The translations under genes and the position numbers were made by a program. The notes beneath the pieces are model-generated. The model was not told the origin of the DNA. It worked only from the letters and a program-made list of their open reading frames with translations, and did no database searches. Shown here piece after piece: positions 34,333 through 41,143 of a DNA stretch of 47,652 nt (position 1 is the stretch's first letter; each line of letters starts with the position of its first letter). The stretch is from NCBI GenBank assembly GCA_035391225.1, contig DAOPKN010000013.1, positions 1-47,652 of the forward strand, given 5' to 3'. This stretch comes from DAOPKN01 sp035391225. Lineage in GTDB: Bacteria; Thermotogota; Thermotogae; MWEM01.

Positions 34333-34929
34333 ATGTTCTTGCTTGCAACAACGAACGCGCACAAGGTGGAGGAAATACAGCGCATACTGCCGGACTTGCA
34401 CTTCATCTTCCTGTCCAACCTAACGGAGGATTGGGACGTGGAAGAAACGGGCGCCACGTTCGAGGAAAATGCCTTGATCAAGGCAAAAGCCGCCGCGCTG
34501 TACTTTGGGATGCAAACGGTGGCGGACGATTCCGGCTTGGAAATACAGGCGCTCCAAGGATTCCCCGGCATCGAATCTGCACGGTTCATGGCGGGAAGCA
34601 GTTACCGGGAAAAAATGGAAGCGCTGCTGGAAAAAATGCGGCGTTTCACGAACCCCGAACACCGCAAAGCTCGTTTTCGCACCGTCGCAGCCTTCTTCGA
34701 TCCCTGGAACGGTGACCATTTCCACGTGGAAGGAATCGTGGAAGGCACGCTGGGTACCGAAATCCGGGGAGAGGCAGGTTTTGGATACGATCCCCTTTTC
34801 ATTCCCAAGGGATTCGAGCAATCCTTTGGCGAACTCCCCGCGGAGATCAAGAACCGGTTTAGTCACCGCGCACGTGCATTCCGGGCAATCGAGGAAGAAT
34901 TCAAGGCCCGGGGAAACATCCAGCGATGA
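34333..34929 (+). CDS. rdgB: XTP/dITP pyrophosphatase (RdgB/HAM1 family)
   Basis: 198 residues, standard family length. It begins MFLLATTNAHKVEEIQ (substrate triphosphate contacts), continues with ENALIKAKAAALYFG and VADDSGLEIQALQGFPGI (metal and base pocket) and GEAGFGYDPLFIP, and ends with the SHRARAF signature. It hydrolyses non-canonical purine triphosphates to monophosphates and pyrophosphate, keeping inosine and xanthosine out of DNA and RNA. Start ATG 34333 with AAGGAGG at eight bases. It overlaps the next gene by four bases (ATGA). Confidence 0.95.
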   Translation: MFLLATTNAHKVEEIQRILPDLHFIFLSNLTEDWDVEETGATFEENALIKAKAAALYFGMQTVADDSGLEIQALQGFPGIESARFMAGSSYREKMEALLEKMRRFTNPEHRKARFRTVAAFFDPWNGDHFHVEGIVEGTLGTEIRGEAGFGYDPLFIPKGFEQSFGELPAEIKNRFSHRARAFRAIEEEFKARGNIQR

Positions 34930-35501
34930 TCACCCGCATCTACTTCGTGCGGCACGCCCAAACCCTTTGGAACCGAGAACGACGTTTCCAAGGCCAGGCA
35001 GACACTCCCCTTACCCCGGAAGGCATCGAGCAAGCCCGTCAGCTTGGCAAACAACTCTGTTCGATTGCGCTCGACCGGGTGGTGGTTTCGAAGCTGGGAA
35101 GAACCTTGTTGACCGCATCCATTGCGCTGGTACATGCGGGAAAAGAGCTTCCCCTACTGTCGCTTGACCTCTTTAACGAAGCCTCTTTTTCCCACTGGCA
35201 AGGGCGATACGGCGATGAAGTGGCCCGGGAGTTCCCGCAAACCTTCCACGATTTCTTTCACAACCCCCAATCCTATTCTCTTCCGGGGGGAGAAACGTAC
35301 CCGGAAGTGGAAAAACGGGTGCAACAGGGAGTGGAATGGCTGCTGCAAAACTACCCGGGAGAAAACATCCTTGTCGTCACCCATGGATTGGTTTTCTGTT
35401 GCCTGCTGGGATGGATTCGCAACATCCCCCTGGCACACTTTCGGGACAGGATCCGAATGCCCGGAAACACCGAAATTCTGTCCACGTGCTGGTCACGGTA
35501 A
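34926..35501 (+). CDS. Histidine phosphatase superfamily protein (phosphoglycerate mutase-like)
   Basis: 191 residues. The phosphohistidine motif is YFVRHAQTLWN (about 6-16; the usual RHG is RHA), then FQGQADTPLTPEGIEQARQL, a central FNEASFSHWQGRYGDE and the second catalytic His in VVTHGLVF (about 148-155). The superfamily includes cofactor-dependent phosphoglycerate mutases, CobC-type alpha-ribazole phosphatases and broad-specificity phosphatases; the RF.GQ.DTPLT form and short length favour a CobC- or PhoE-like phosphatase over a true glycolytic mutase. B12 use by the mutase genes makes CobC an attractive guess, but nothing here proves it. Last gene of the operon; a terminator begins at the stop. 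Confidence 0.85.
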   Translation: MITRIYFVRHAQTLWNRERRFQGQADTPLTPEGIEQARQLGKQLCSIALDRVVVSKLGRTLLTASIALVHAGKELPLLSLDLFNEASFSHWQGRYGDEVAREFPQTFHDFFHNPQSYSLPGGETYPEVEKRVQQGVEWLLQNYPGENILVVTHGLVFCCLLGWIRNIPLAHFRDRIRMPGNTEILSTCWSR

Positions 35502-35527
35502 AAAAAAAGCCCCTCGGGGCGTTTTTT
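35501..35527. terminator. Bidirectional terminator after the histidine phosphatase gene
   Basis: GCCCC (35509-35513), loop TC, GGGGC (35516-35520), with eight A on the left and GTTTTTTT on the right. It serves the tmcAL operon (+) and the convergent Smg-like gene (-), whose stop is at 35532. Confidence 0.85.
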
Positions 35528-35531
35528 TGTG

Positions 35532-35957
35532 TCAATTCAAGGTATCCTGGTTCGGGTCGGAGATGTCTCCACCTTCCAGGAAAATTTCGAACAAGTCTGG
35601 CCGGACTTTTCCCCGGTACATGCGGGAAAACATTTCCTGAAGGTCCTGCATTTCCAATGCATCGTCCTCCGGGGCAAAATCCTGGGAAAGGAGTTCCACA
35701 GGGGTACGCTGGCTCGGCGAATACTCCGAGAAAACCGCGTTACTTATCCCCCCGGGAACGAAACCCGCATCGAGCAAATCATCGACCGGAAAAAGACGTT
35801 CCAGCACCATCTGGATTTCCTGCTCCTCAAAACCGAGATCCAAAAGGTGGTCGAACGTTTTTTCCACGATCTCCGCTCGGTCCGGGGGGTTCTGCTGCAA
35901 CATGATTTCCATCAGGTAGGCCATGGCAAGCTCAAGAATATCGGCAAAAGCCTTCAA
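35532..35957 (-). CDS. Acidic cytosolic protein, tentatively Smg/DUF494-like
   Basis: 141 residues from TTG 35957 (MKAFADILELAMAYLMEIML), or 143 from GTG 35963. The ribosome site AAGGTGAT fits the TTG better, since the GTG directly touches it. The N-terminal helix pair with HLLDLGFEEQEIQMVLERL resembles the DUF494/Smg pattern, in which a helical N-domain has an LGFexxEI motif followed by a short winged C-domain; the rest (DLQEMFSRMYRGKVRPDLFEIF) would fit the family's C-terminal segment. The match is by eye and could be wrong. Very acidic and not exported. It has its own promoter and forms a single-gene transcript. Confidence 0.6.
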   Translation of the reverse strand: MKAFADILELAMAYLMEIMLQQNPPDRAEIVEKTFDHLLDLGFEEQEIQMVLERLFPVDDLLDAGFVPGGISNAVFSEYSPSQRTPVELLSQDFAPEDDALEMQDLQEMFSRMYRGKVRPDLFEIFLEGGDISDPNQDTLN

Positions 35958-35991
35958 ATTCACATCACCTTCGCTTCGAAATATCGTGCAA

Positions 35992-36000
35992 ATTATACCA
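35992..36000 (-). promoter_or_regulatory. Extended -10 promoter of the Smg-like gene
   Basis: TGGTATAAT on the minus strand, identical to the box at 14505-14513. The start codon is about 35 bases downstream; no -35 match. Confidence 0.68.
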
Positions 36001-36077
36001 TACCCGGCCAAAAGCAATTGCTTGCCTACCGGGGCCGTCGCACCCCACCGCGGCTCTTGTTACCCACCACCCCAAAA

Positions 36078-36851
36078 TCATGTAGAGGAGCGGGCTTGTC
36101 GGGCGTTGGAGTAGCGGACCATGGAGGGGAATGCAAGGCCCCATTGTTGTCCTTCTCGTGCGCGGGAAAAGAGCTGGTCCAACGTTCCTTCGAACACCAT
36201 TTCCCCATTTTTCAGAACAATCACCCGGTGCAAGATTTTCGGCAAAAACTCCATGTCATGTGTCACCAGCAAGAGTCCCAAGCCGTTTGCTTGTAGTGCG
36301 CGGAGCACATGGAAAATGCGTTCCCGCGAAGGCGCATCCAGCCCAGAAGTGGGTTCGTCCAAAACAAGGTAGTCCGGCCCGTACACCAATACGCTTGCAA
36401 TCGCCAGCAACCTCTGTTGCCCCCCGGAAAGGCGAAACGGGGAACGCGAAAAAAGGTCCGGGGAAAGCCCAACCCATTGGAAAGCTTGTTGCACTGCCTG
36501 CTCGACGTTGCGCTGGGGTTCGAAGTTTTGCAGTGCAAAGGCACATTCTTCGAAGCATGTGGGGCAAAAAAACTGCCTTTCCGGGGATTGGAAAACCATC
36601 CCAACCTTTCTCCGGATCAACGCACCGTTTCTTTTTGCGGAGGTATCCCACCCCTCCACGAAAACTTTCCCCTTCGTGGGCAAAAGAAGACCGTTGCAGC
36701 AGCGTGCAAGCGTGGATTTTCCCGATCCCGTGGTCCCCAGCAATGCCACGGATTCCCCCTTTTCCCATTTCCAGCACAGCCCATTCAATGCCTCTACGGC
36801 AAGCGGCGAACGGGACAGGTAGGTAAGGCTGACGTCACGGAATTCAATCAC
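36078..36851 (-). CDS. Energy-coupling factor (ECF) transporter ATP-binding protein
   Basis: 257 residues. ABC ATPase motifs in order: Walker A GTTGSGKST (about 39-47), Q-loop VFQSPERQFFCPT (about 85-97, the QSPExQ form typical of ECF and cobalt/nickel ATPases), signature LSGGQQRL (about 142-149), Walker B YLVLDEPTSGLD and the switch His in LLLVTHD. With the neighbouring ATPase it should form the EcfA heterodimer that powers vitamin or metal uptake together with EcfT and an S component. Neither EcfT nor an S component is in this window. Start GTG 36851 with GAGGTGAT upstream; it overlaps the previous ATPase by eight bases. Confidence 0.88.
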   Translation of the reverse strand: MIEFRDVSLTYLSRSPLAVEALNGLCWKWEKGESVALLGTTGSGKSTLARCCNGLLLPTKGKVFVEGWDTSAKRNGALIRRKVGMVFQSPERQFFCPTCFEECAFALQNFEPQRNVEQAVQQAFQWVGLSPDLFSRSPFRLSGGQQRLLAIASVLVYGPDYLVLDEPTSGLDAPSRERIFHVLRALQANGLGLLLVTHDMEFLPKILHRVIVLKNGEMVFEGTLDQLFSRAREGQQWGLAFPSMVRYSNARQARSST

Positions 36852-37647
36852 GGAACGCGATCACCTCGTCCACTGAACGGAACCTTCGATCCTTCCAAGG
36901 GCCTGCTTCCGGTGCGCGCAGCTGGTAGCGCACCCACTCGGTCAAATGAACCTTTTGCTGCACGTGCTGCTGCGAAAGTACCTCCCAGGGGGACCCTTGC
37001 AAGAGTATCTTCCTTTCGTCCAGGAAAACAAGATGCTCCATTTGCATCAACAGTTCGCTCTGGTGCGAAGCCAGTACCACGACGATACCATCACCCACGA
37101 GGCTTTGAAAGAGCGCTGCAATCTCGCTCGCCCCTTGTGGGTCCAGCATGGAAGTGGGTTCGTCGAGGAGCAGGAGTTGGGAGCCCATGGCCAGAACGGA
37201 AGCAATCGCCAGTCGTTGTTTCTGCCCCCCCGACAGCGATTGGGGGTGCCTTTTTTCCAAGCCCGAAAGACCCACACGGTTCAGCACCCAACCAAGCCGT
37301 TGCTCCATGTGTGAGCGGGCCATTCCCAGGTTCTCCATGCCAAACACCACGTCTTCTTCCACGGACGTTGCCACAACCTGGTTTTCCGGGTTTTGGAAAA
37401 CGTATCCCACTTCCCCGCAAAAGGAATGGGCAAATTTGCCTTCCCCGGCGCGCGCGCCATCCAGCAGGACCTGGCCACTCTGGGGAAGCAAGAGTCCCGC
37501 CAATAGTTTCAGGAAGGTGCTTTTCCCGCAACCGTTCGGACCGCAAATCCCCACGCTCCCCCGGGCGGGAACTTCCCAGTCCACGTGCTCCAGAACGGGA
37601 AACCCCGGCTCAAAGAAGAAGGAAACACCCTGCATTTGCAGTTTCAT
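36844..37647 (-). CDS. Second ECF transporter ATP-binding protein
   Basis: 267 residues. Walker A is GPNGCGKST, the Q-loop is VFQNPENQVVAT (the QNPExQ form shared by EcfA1, EcfA2 and CbiO), the signature is LSGGQKQRLAIA, Walker B is LLLLDEPTSMLDP and the switch is LASHQ, where the usual TH before D or E is SH. It pairs with the overlapping gene at 36078-36851. Which of the two is EcfA1 and which EcfA2 cannot be decided by eye. The ATG at 37647 shares one base with the stop of the upstream methyltransferase gene (TGATG), so translation is coupled. Confidence 0.88.
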   Translation of the reverse strand: MKLQMQGVSFFFEPGFPVLEHVDWEVPARGSVGICGPNGCGKSTFLKLLAGLLLPQSGQVLLDGARAGEGKFAHSFCGEVGYVFQNPENQVVATSVEEDVVFGMENLGMARSHMEQRLGWVLNRVGLSGLEKRHPQSLSGGQKQRLAIASVLAMGSQLLLLDEPTSMLDPQGASEIAALFQSLVGDGIVVVLASHQSELLMQMEHLVFLDERKILLQGSPWEVLSQQHVQQKVHLTEWVRYQLRAPEAGPWKDRRFRSVDEVIAFRD

Positions 37648-38834
37648 CAGGGGTTTTCGACCTTCTGGTAAATGTAGAATTTCAGGTACTCCGTTTCGAA
37701 AATATTGGAAACCACGGGATGGTCCAGTGGTTGGCCACCACGGTATACCAAGCGAAACGTGGCGTTTCGATCGGTGGAAGCCGAATACACCATCATCTCG
37801 AAATCTTGGCGGGAGACCGCCTGCGAACAAGAAGAAGTGACCAAAAACCCACCAGGGCGCAGTAAGTCCATTCCGCGGAGGTTCACTTCCTTGTACCCAC
37901 GTAAGGCATTTCCCTTGCTGGAACGCGAGCGGGTGAAGGAAGGAGGGTCGAGGATCACCACGTCAAAAGATCGCCGCTCGTCGCAGAAACCCCGCAGCAC
38001 GTCGAACGCGTTGCCCTCGATCTGCTTTTGCGCGGCAAACCCGTTGATCCGGAGGAGCTCCCGGTTGACGCGCAGCGCTTCCTGCGATTGGTCGAGGAAG
38101 GTTACTTCCCGGGCTCCCTGTTGCAACATGCGCAGCCCAAATTGCCCCGTGTTGCAAAAAGCATCCAGCACTTCCACACCCCTTGGATAGCACAGCTGGG
38201 AAGCCAAGAGTGCATTCATGCGCTGGTCCAGGTAAAACCCCGTTTTTTGCATACTCCGGGGTTCCACGAAAAAATCCAAGCCCGAAAAGGAGAATGGAAT
38301 TGCCTCCGCTTGCTGGCCGGAAACCCACCGCACCACGGGCTCCAACCCCTCCTTTTCCCGGGAAGAGGAATCGCTTTTCTCGAAAACCGAAAGGGGGTGC
38401 AGCTTCTCCACAAGGAACGAAAAGATGTCTTCCTTGAATCGCTCCATGCCGTACGTGTTGACCTGCACGACAAGCGTGTTCTCCAAGCGATCGATCACCA
38501 ACCCGCTCAACCCATCTGCAGCTCCATACACCAGCCGAGCCACGTTTTTCTCCTCGAGGAAACGCTCGCGGAAGGAAAGGGCACGCTGCAACCGCTTCTC
38601 GAAAAACTTGGTGTCGATGGTTTCCGGAGATCGCGTAAGCAACCTGGCCCGGATCAGGGACCGTGGATTGTAGTAACCGCGCCCCACGAACTGGCGGCTA
38701 AACGTGAACACATCCACGATGTCTCCCGGTTCCGGGTTTCCTTCCACGTGCTCAATTTCATTTGCATAGATCCACGGATGACCATTGGCGATCCGTGCAG
38801 AGATGAACTTTTTCAAGGAAATTTTCGGCACCAT
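37647..38834 (-). CDS. Class I rRNA methyltransferase, RlmI type (PUA domain plus SAM domain)
   Basis: 396 residues. The N-terminal PUA domain begins ISLKKFISARIANGHPWIYA, a typical RlmI/YwbD opening, and GRGYYNPRSLIRARLLT completes it. The middle domain has VYGAADGLSGLVIDRL. The SAM domain has VLDAFCNTGQFGLRML (motif I), VTFLDQS (motif II, Asp binding the ribose) and VVILDPPSFTRSRSS (the DPP catalytic loop). E. coli RlmI makes m5C1962 in 23S rRNA; many relatives are uncharacterised. Start ATG 38834 with AAGGAAGGGG; the frame is open 68 codons further upstream into the intergenic region but without conservation. Confidence 0.9.
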   Translation of the reverse strand: MVPKISLKKFISARIANGHPWIYANEIEHVEGNPEPGDIVDVFTFSRQFVGRGYYNPRSLIRARLLTRSPETIDTKFFEKRLQRALSFRERFLEEKNVARLVYGAADGLSGLVIDRLENTLVVQVNTYGMERFKEDIFSFLVEKLHPLSVFEKSDSSSREKEGLEPVVRWVSGQQAEAIPFSFSGLDFFVEPRSMQKTGFYLDQRMNALLASQLCYPRGVEVLDAFCNTGQFGLRMLQQGAREVTFLDQSQEALRVNRELLRINGFAAQKQIEGNAFDVLRGFCDERRSFDVVILDPPSFTRSRSSKGNALRGYKEVNLRGMDLLRPGGFLVTSSCSQAVSRQDFEMMVYSASTDRNATFRLVYRGGQPLDHPVVSNIFETEYLKFYIYQKVENP

Positions 38835-38850
38835 CGAACCCCTTCCTTTT

Positions 38851-39939
38851 TCACGGGCACCTGGATAAACGGTGGTAATACGGGCACTCCGCGCAGCTGG
38901 GATGATTCCCCAAGCAATCGTAGGCGGTGGTCTGTCGCAGCGCGCAACTCTCCACCTGGTCACAATCGATGCAATAAGGAAAACAACCGAGCCGAACCTT
39001 GCTTCGAAACACCCGGTACCCTCGACTGTTCCACACATCTTTCAACGAATCTTGCCAAATATCCCCGAAGGAATGGAACGCCACTTCTTTCTTCCTACCA
39101 AAAGCATGGTGCACGTGGTCGTGGGAAAAGGGGTAACAGGCACTCACTTTGCCATCGTACCGCACAACGGTTGCGTTGCGTGCGATGAAAGGACATTCCC
39201 TTTCCATTGCGGGGCGAAGCCTAACCGGCTCAAAAAAGGGGAACTTCCCACGGGCCCGTCGGATCAGGGAAGAAAACCCCCGGTCCACCTCCACGGGGAG
39301 CCTGCTGCTGAAATGCGAGAATTCAACCTGCCCCGCCTCCACCGGAATCATCCCTGAAAGGATCCATCCATCGATCGCCAATGTTTGCAGCCACTCACAG
39401 AACTCCCACAAGCCCGAAAGATCGCGAGAACCAAAAACCGTTACCACGAAAACCTCCAGCCCAACTCGTTCCGAAACCTTGCGCCGCTGCAGTTGCCGTA
39501 AGACTTGCTGGACCTTTCCCGCCCCCGGGTGCCCCAGGGCGTGGGGGTCGAGCGACAGGAGCAGCCTTCGCACCCCGCTGCGGAAAAGGCTTTCCAAGTG
39601 CTCTTCTTCCAACAATAACCCGTTGGAAGAAAGTTGCATGGCATATCCCCGGTGGGAAACGATTTGCAAGAACTCCGCGAAATCCGGGTGTGCCGTAGGT
39701 TCTCCCAGCCCTCCCCAAACCCAGGTGGGCTTCTCCTCAAAAGCTTCCAGGTCGTGCAGCAATTTCTCCAGCGTTTCCCGGCTCATCATACCCCGATCCT
39801 GGGGGGAGAACGTACGCCGGAAACACATCCCGCAGCTGTGCGCACAATCGTTCACGGTTTCCACGTACACCTTTTCCACTCCGACGGGGTCTGGGCAACC
39901 TACAACCGTCCCTTTCCAGGGGAACTGCAGCTGGGACAT
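38851..39939 (-). CDS. Radical SAM protein with C-terminal Cys-rich (SPASM-like) region
   Basis: 362 residues. The radical SAM cluster motif CAHSCGMC (Cys32, Cys36, Cys39) is followed by WVWGGLGEPTAHPDF, the GGE-like SAM contact, and LSSNGLLL. The C-terminal ~55 residues contain many Cys (GCFPYCIDCDQVESC, then CAECPYYHRLSRC), fitting a SPASM-type domain that holds auxiliary 4Fe-4S clusters. The pattern is close to the group annotated as tungsten-cofactor-modifying or peptide-modifying radical SAM enzymes. No small substrate peptide with a leader was found beside it. The preferred start is ATG 39939 (MSQLQF) with AGGGA; ATG 39963 would overlap the upstream gene. Confidence 0.85.
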   Translation of the reverse strand: MSQLQFPWKGTVVGCPDPVGVEKVYVETVNDCAHSCGMCFRRTFSPQDRGMMSRETLEKLLHDLEAFEEKPTWVWGGLGEPTAHPDFAEFLQIVSHRGYAMQLSSNGLLLEEEHLESLFRSGVRRLLLSLDPHALGHPGAGKVQQVLRQLQRRKVSERVGLEVFVVTVFGSRDLSGLWEFCEWLQTLAIDGWILSGMIPVEAGQVEFSHFSSRLPVEVDRGFSSLIRRARGKFPFFEPVRLRPAMERECPFIARNATVVRYDGKVSACYPFSHDHVHHAFGRKKEVAFHSFGDIWQDSLKDVWNSRGYRVFRSKVRLGCFPYCIDCDQVESCALRQTTAYDCLGNHPSCAECPYYHRLSRCP

Positions 39940-39943
39940 GGGT

Positions 39944-40603
39944 TCATCCCTGGAATTCAACATTCTTGACGCCTTTGAATGCCATGAGGCTGGGAAGGAT
40001 CTTCTCCAGGGCTTGGCGGTTTTTGCGATCCACGAAAAGAGTAACCGAAAGGAGTTCCCCTTCCAACTCGAAGTGCAACCCGTTGTACAGCAGATGGTGG
40101 GCTTCGAACCACTTGGTCAATTCCTCGGTCAATTCCTCCACCAGCCCCGGACGGTTTTCCAAGTGAATGTGGAGGCTGCGCGCCCCGGAATGCAGCAAGA
40201 AGCTGATGGGCTTCAAAAATAGCACGATTCCCAGGACCATCCCGGTACCCACCAGGGATACCAGGTACTGCCCCGAACCAAATCCCATACCAATCGCCGC
40301 CGTGACCCACAACGTGGCCGCAGTCGTCAAGCCTTTCACCGAAAGGCCTTGTTTCAGGATGGTTCCAGCTCCCAAGAAACCAATCCCGGATACAATTTGG
40401 GCTGCCACCCTTCCGGGGTCTCCCCCGCCTGGCCCTGAAAAAATCTGCAGTGAAAGGAAGCTGATGAAAGCCGAGCCCAGCGAGATCAACGCGTGCGTAC
40501 GAAGACCAGCGGGGCGGTTGATTCGTTCTCGTGTTGCCCCAATGATCGACCCAGCCACAAGCGCGGAAAAAAGCCGCAGGAACACATCCAGTAAATCGTA
40601 CAT
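39944..40603 (-). CDS. MgtC/SapB family membrane protein
   Basis: 219 residues. The N-terminal half is membrane-embedded with four or five helices and the family motifs GSIIGATRERINRPAGLRTH (about 19-38), VSGIGFLGAGTIL (about 72-84) and LTTAATLWVTAAIG (about 92-105). The C-terminal ~80 residues are a cytosolic ACT-like domain (LHIHLENRPGLVEELTEEL). MgtC-type proteins are tied to magnesium limitation and regulation of the ATP synthase; this one need not act in virulence. Start ATG 40603 behind GGGAGGGAG. It heads the five-gene minus-strand operon with the radical SAM, RlmI-type and two ECF genes. Confidence 0.88.
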   Translation of the reverse strand: MYDLLDVFLRLFSALVAGSIIGATRERINRPAGLRTHALISLGSAFISFLSLQIFSGPGGGDPGRVAAQIVSGIGFLGAGTILKQGLSVKGLTTAATLWVTAAIGMGFGSGQYLVSLVGTGMVLGIVLFLKPISFLLHSGARSLHIHLENRPGLVEELTEELTKWFEAHHLLYNGLHFELEGELLSVTLFVDRKNRQALEKILPSLMAFKGVKNVEFQG

Positions 40604-40637
40604 GATCTCCCTCCCACCATTCACATTCCCTTCCCAC

Positions 40638-40667
40638 ATTATACGACCGGGAACGGGGAAAAACCAA
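40638..40667 (-). promoter_or_regulatory. Probable promoter of the mgtC-like operon
   Basis: TATAAT (40643-40638 on the minus strand) with a weak TTGGTT (40667-40662) 18 bases upstream. The start codon is 35 bases past the -10. No magnesium-sensor leader is visible in so short a leader. Confidence 0.5.
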
Positions 40668-40669
40668 AA

Positions 40670-40693
40670 AAAGAAAACCGGAAAAATCCGGTT
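40670..40693 (-). terminator. Rho-independent terminator of rpsT
   Basis: On the minus strand, AACCGGA and TCCGGTT (40693-40687 and 40682-40676) form a seven-base stem followed by TTCTTTTTTT. It lies 40 bases past the rpsT stop. Confidence 0.75.
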
Positions 40694-40732
40694 CCTTTTG
40701 CGATTCTATTTATTCCCCCGGAGGCGGGGAAA

Positions 40733-41002
40733 TCAAGCGTTCAAGAAATGGTTGACGTGTCGCGTCAAACGGGATTTCCTTCGAGAAGCCTGGTTCTTGT
40801 GAATGGAACCGACCTTGGCAGCCTTGTCAATGGCAGAGATTGCCTGTGGAAAAAGCGAACGCACTTCCTCCTTGTTGGAACTCTCGATCGCTTTCTCAAT
40901 TTTCTTCACCAGGTTGCGGAAACGGCTTTTGCTGATCTTGTTCCGAAGATGCTCCTTTTCCGTGCGTTTCACCCTGGCAATAGCTGAGCGATGATTTGGC
41001 AA
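40733..41002 (-). CDS. rpsT: 30S ribosomal protein S20
   Basis: 89 residues, the usual S20 length and lysine/arginine content. It begins MPNHRSAIARVKRTEK and ends with KAAKVGSIHKNQASRRKSRL, both characteristic. S20 binds 16S rRNA early in small-subunit assembly. The start is TTG 41002 with AAGGAGG nine bases upstream; TTG is also used by other bacteria for S20, where it permits autogenous control. It stands as a single-gene transcript with its own strong promoter and terminator. Confidence 0.95.
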   Translation of the reverse strand: MPNHRSAIARVKRTEKEHLRNKISKSRFRNLVKKIEKAIESSNKEEVRSLFPQAISAIDKAAKVGSIHKNQASRRKSRLTRHVNHFLNA

Positions 41003-41035
41003 CGAAAACCCTCCTTTCCCATATTTCCAGCGGTT

Positions 41036-41064
41036 ATTGTACCATGCCCCGCGCGGGTTGTCAA
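41036..41064 (-). promoter_or_regulatory. Strong promoter of rpsT (TTGACA-17-TACAAT with TG extension)
   Basis: On the minus strand: TTGACA (41064-41059), 17-base spacer and TACAAT (41041-41036), with TGG directly before the -10. This is the only perfect -35 box found in the window. Confidence 0.8.
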
Positions 41065-41099
41065 CCACGCCGTTCCCCCAAAGAAACCCACACTGTTTA

Positions 41100-41108
41100 T
41101 GGTATACT
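41100..41108 (+). promoter_or_regulatory. Extended -10 promoter for atpD
   Basis: TGGTATACT (TGn plus TATACT), divergent from the rpsT promoter and 36 bases before the atpD start. No -35 match. Confidence 0.62.
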
Positions 41109-41143
41109 TGGGACTACAGGATACCATCTTGGGAGGTGCTTTC

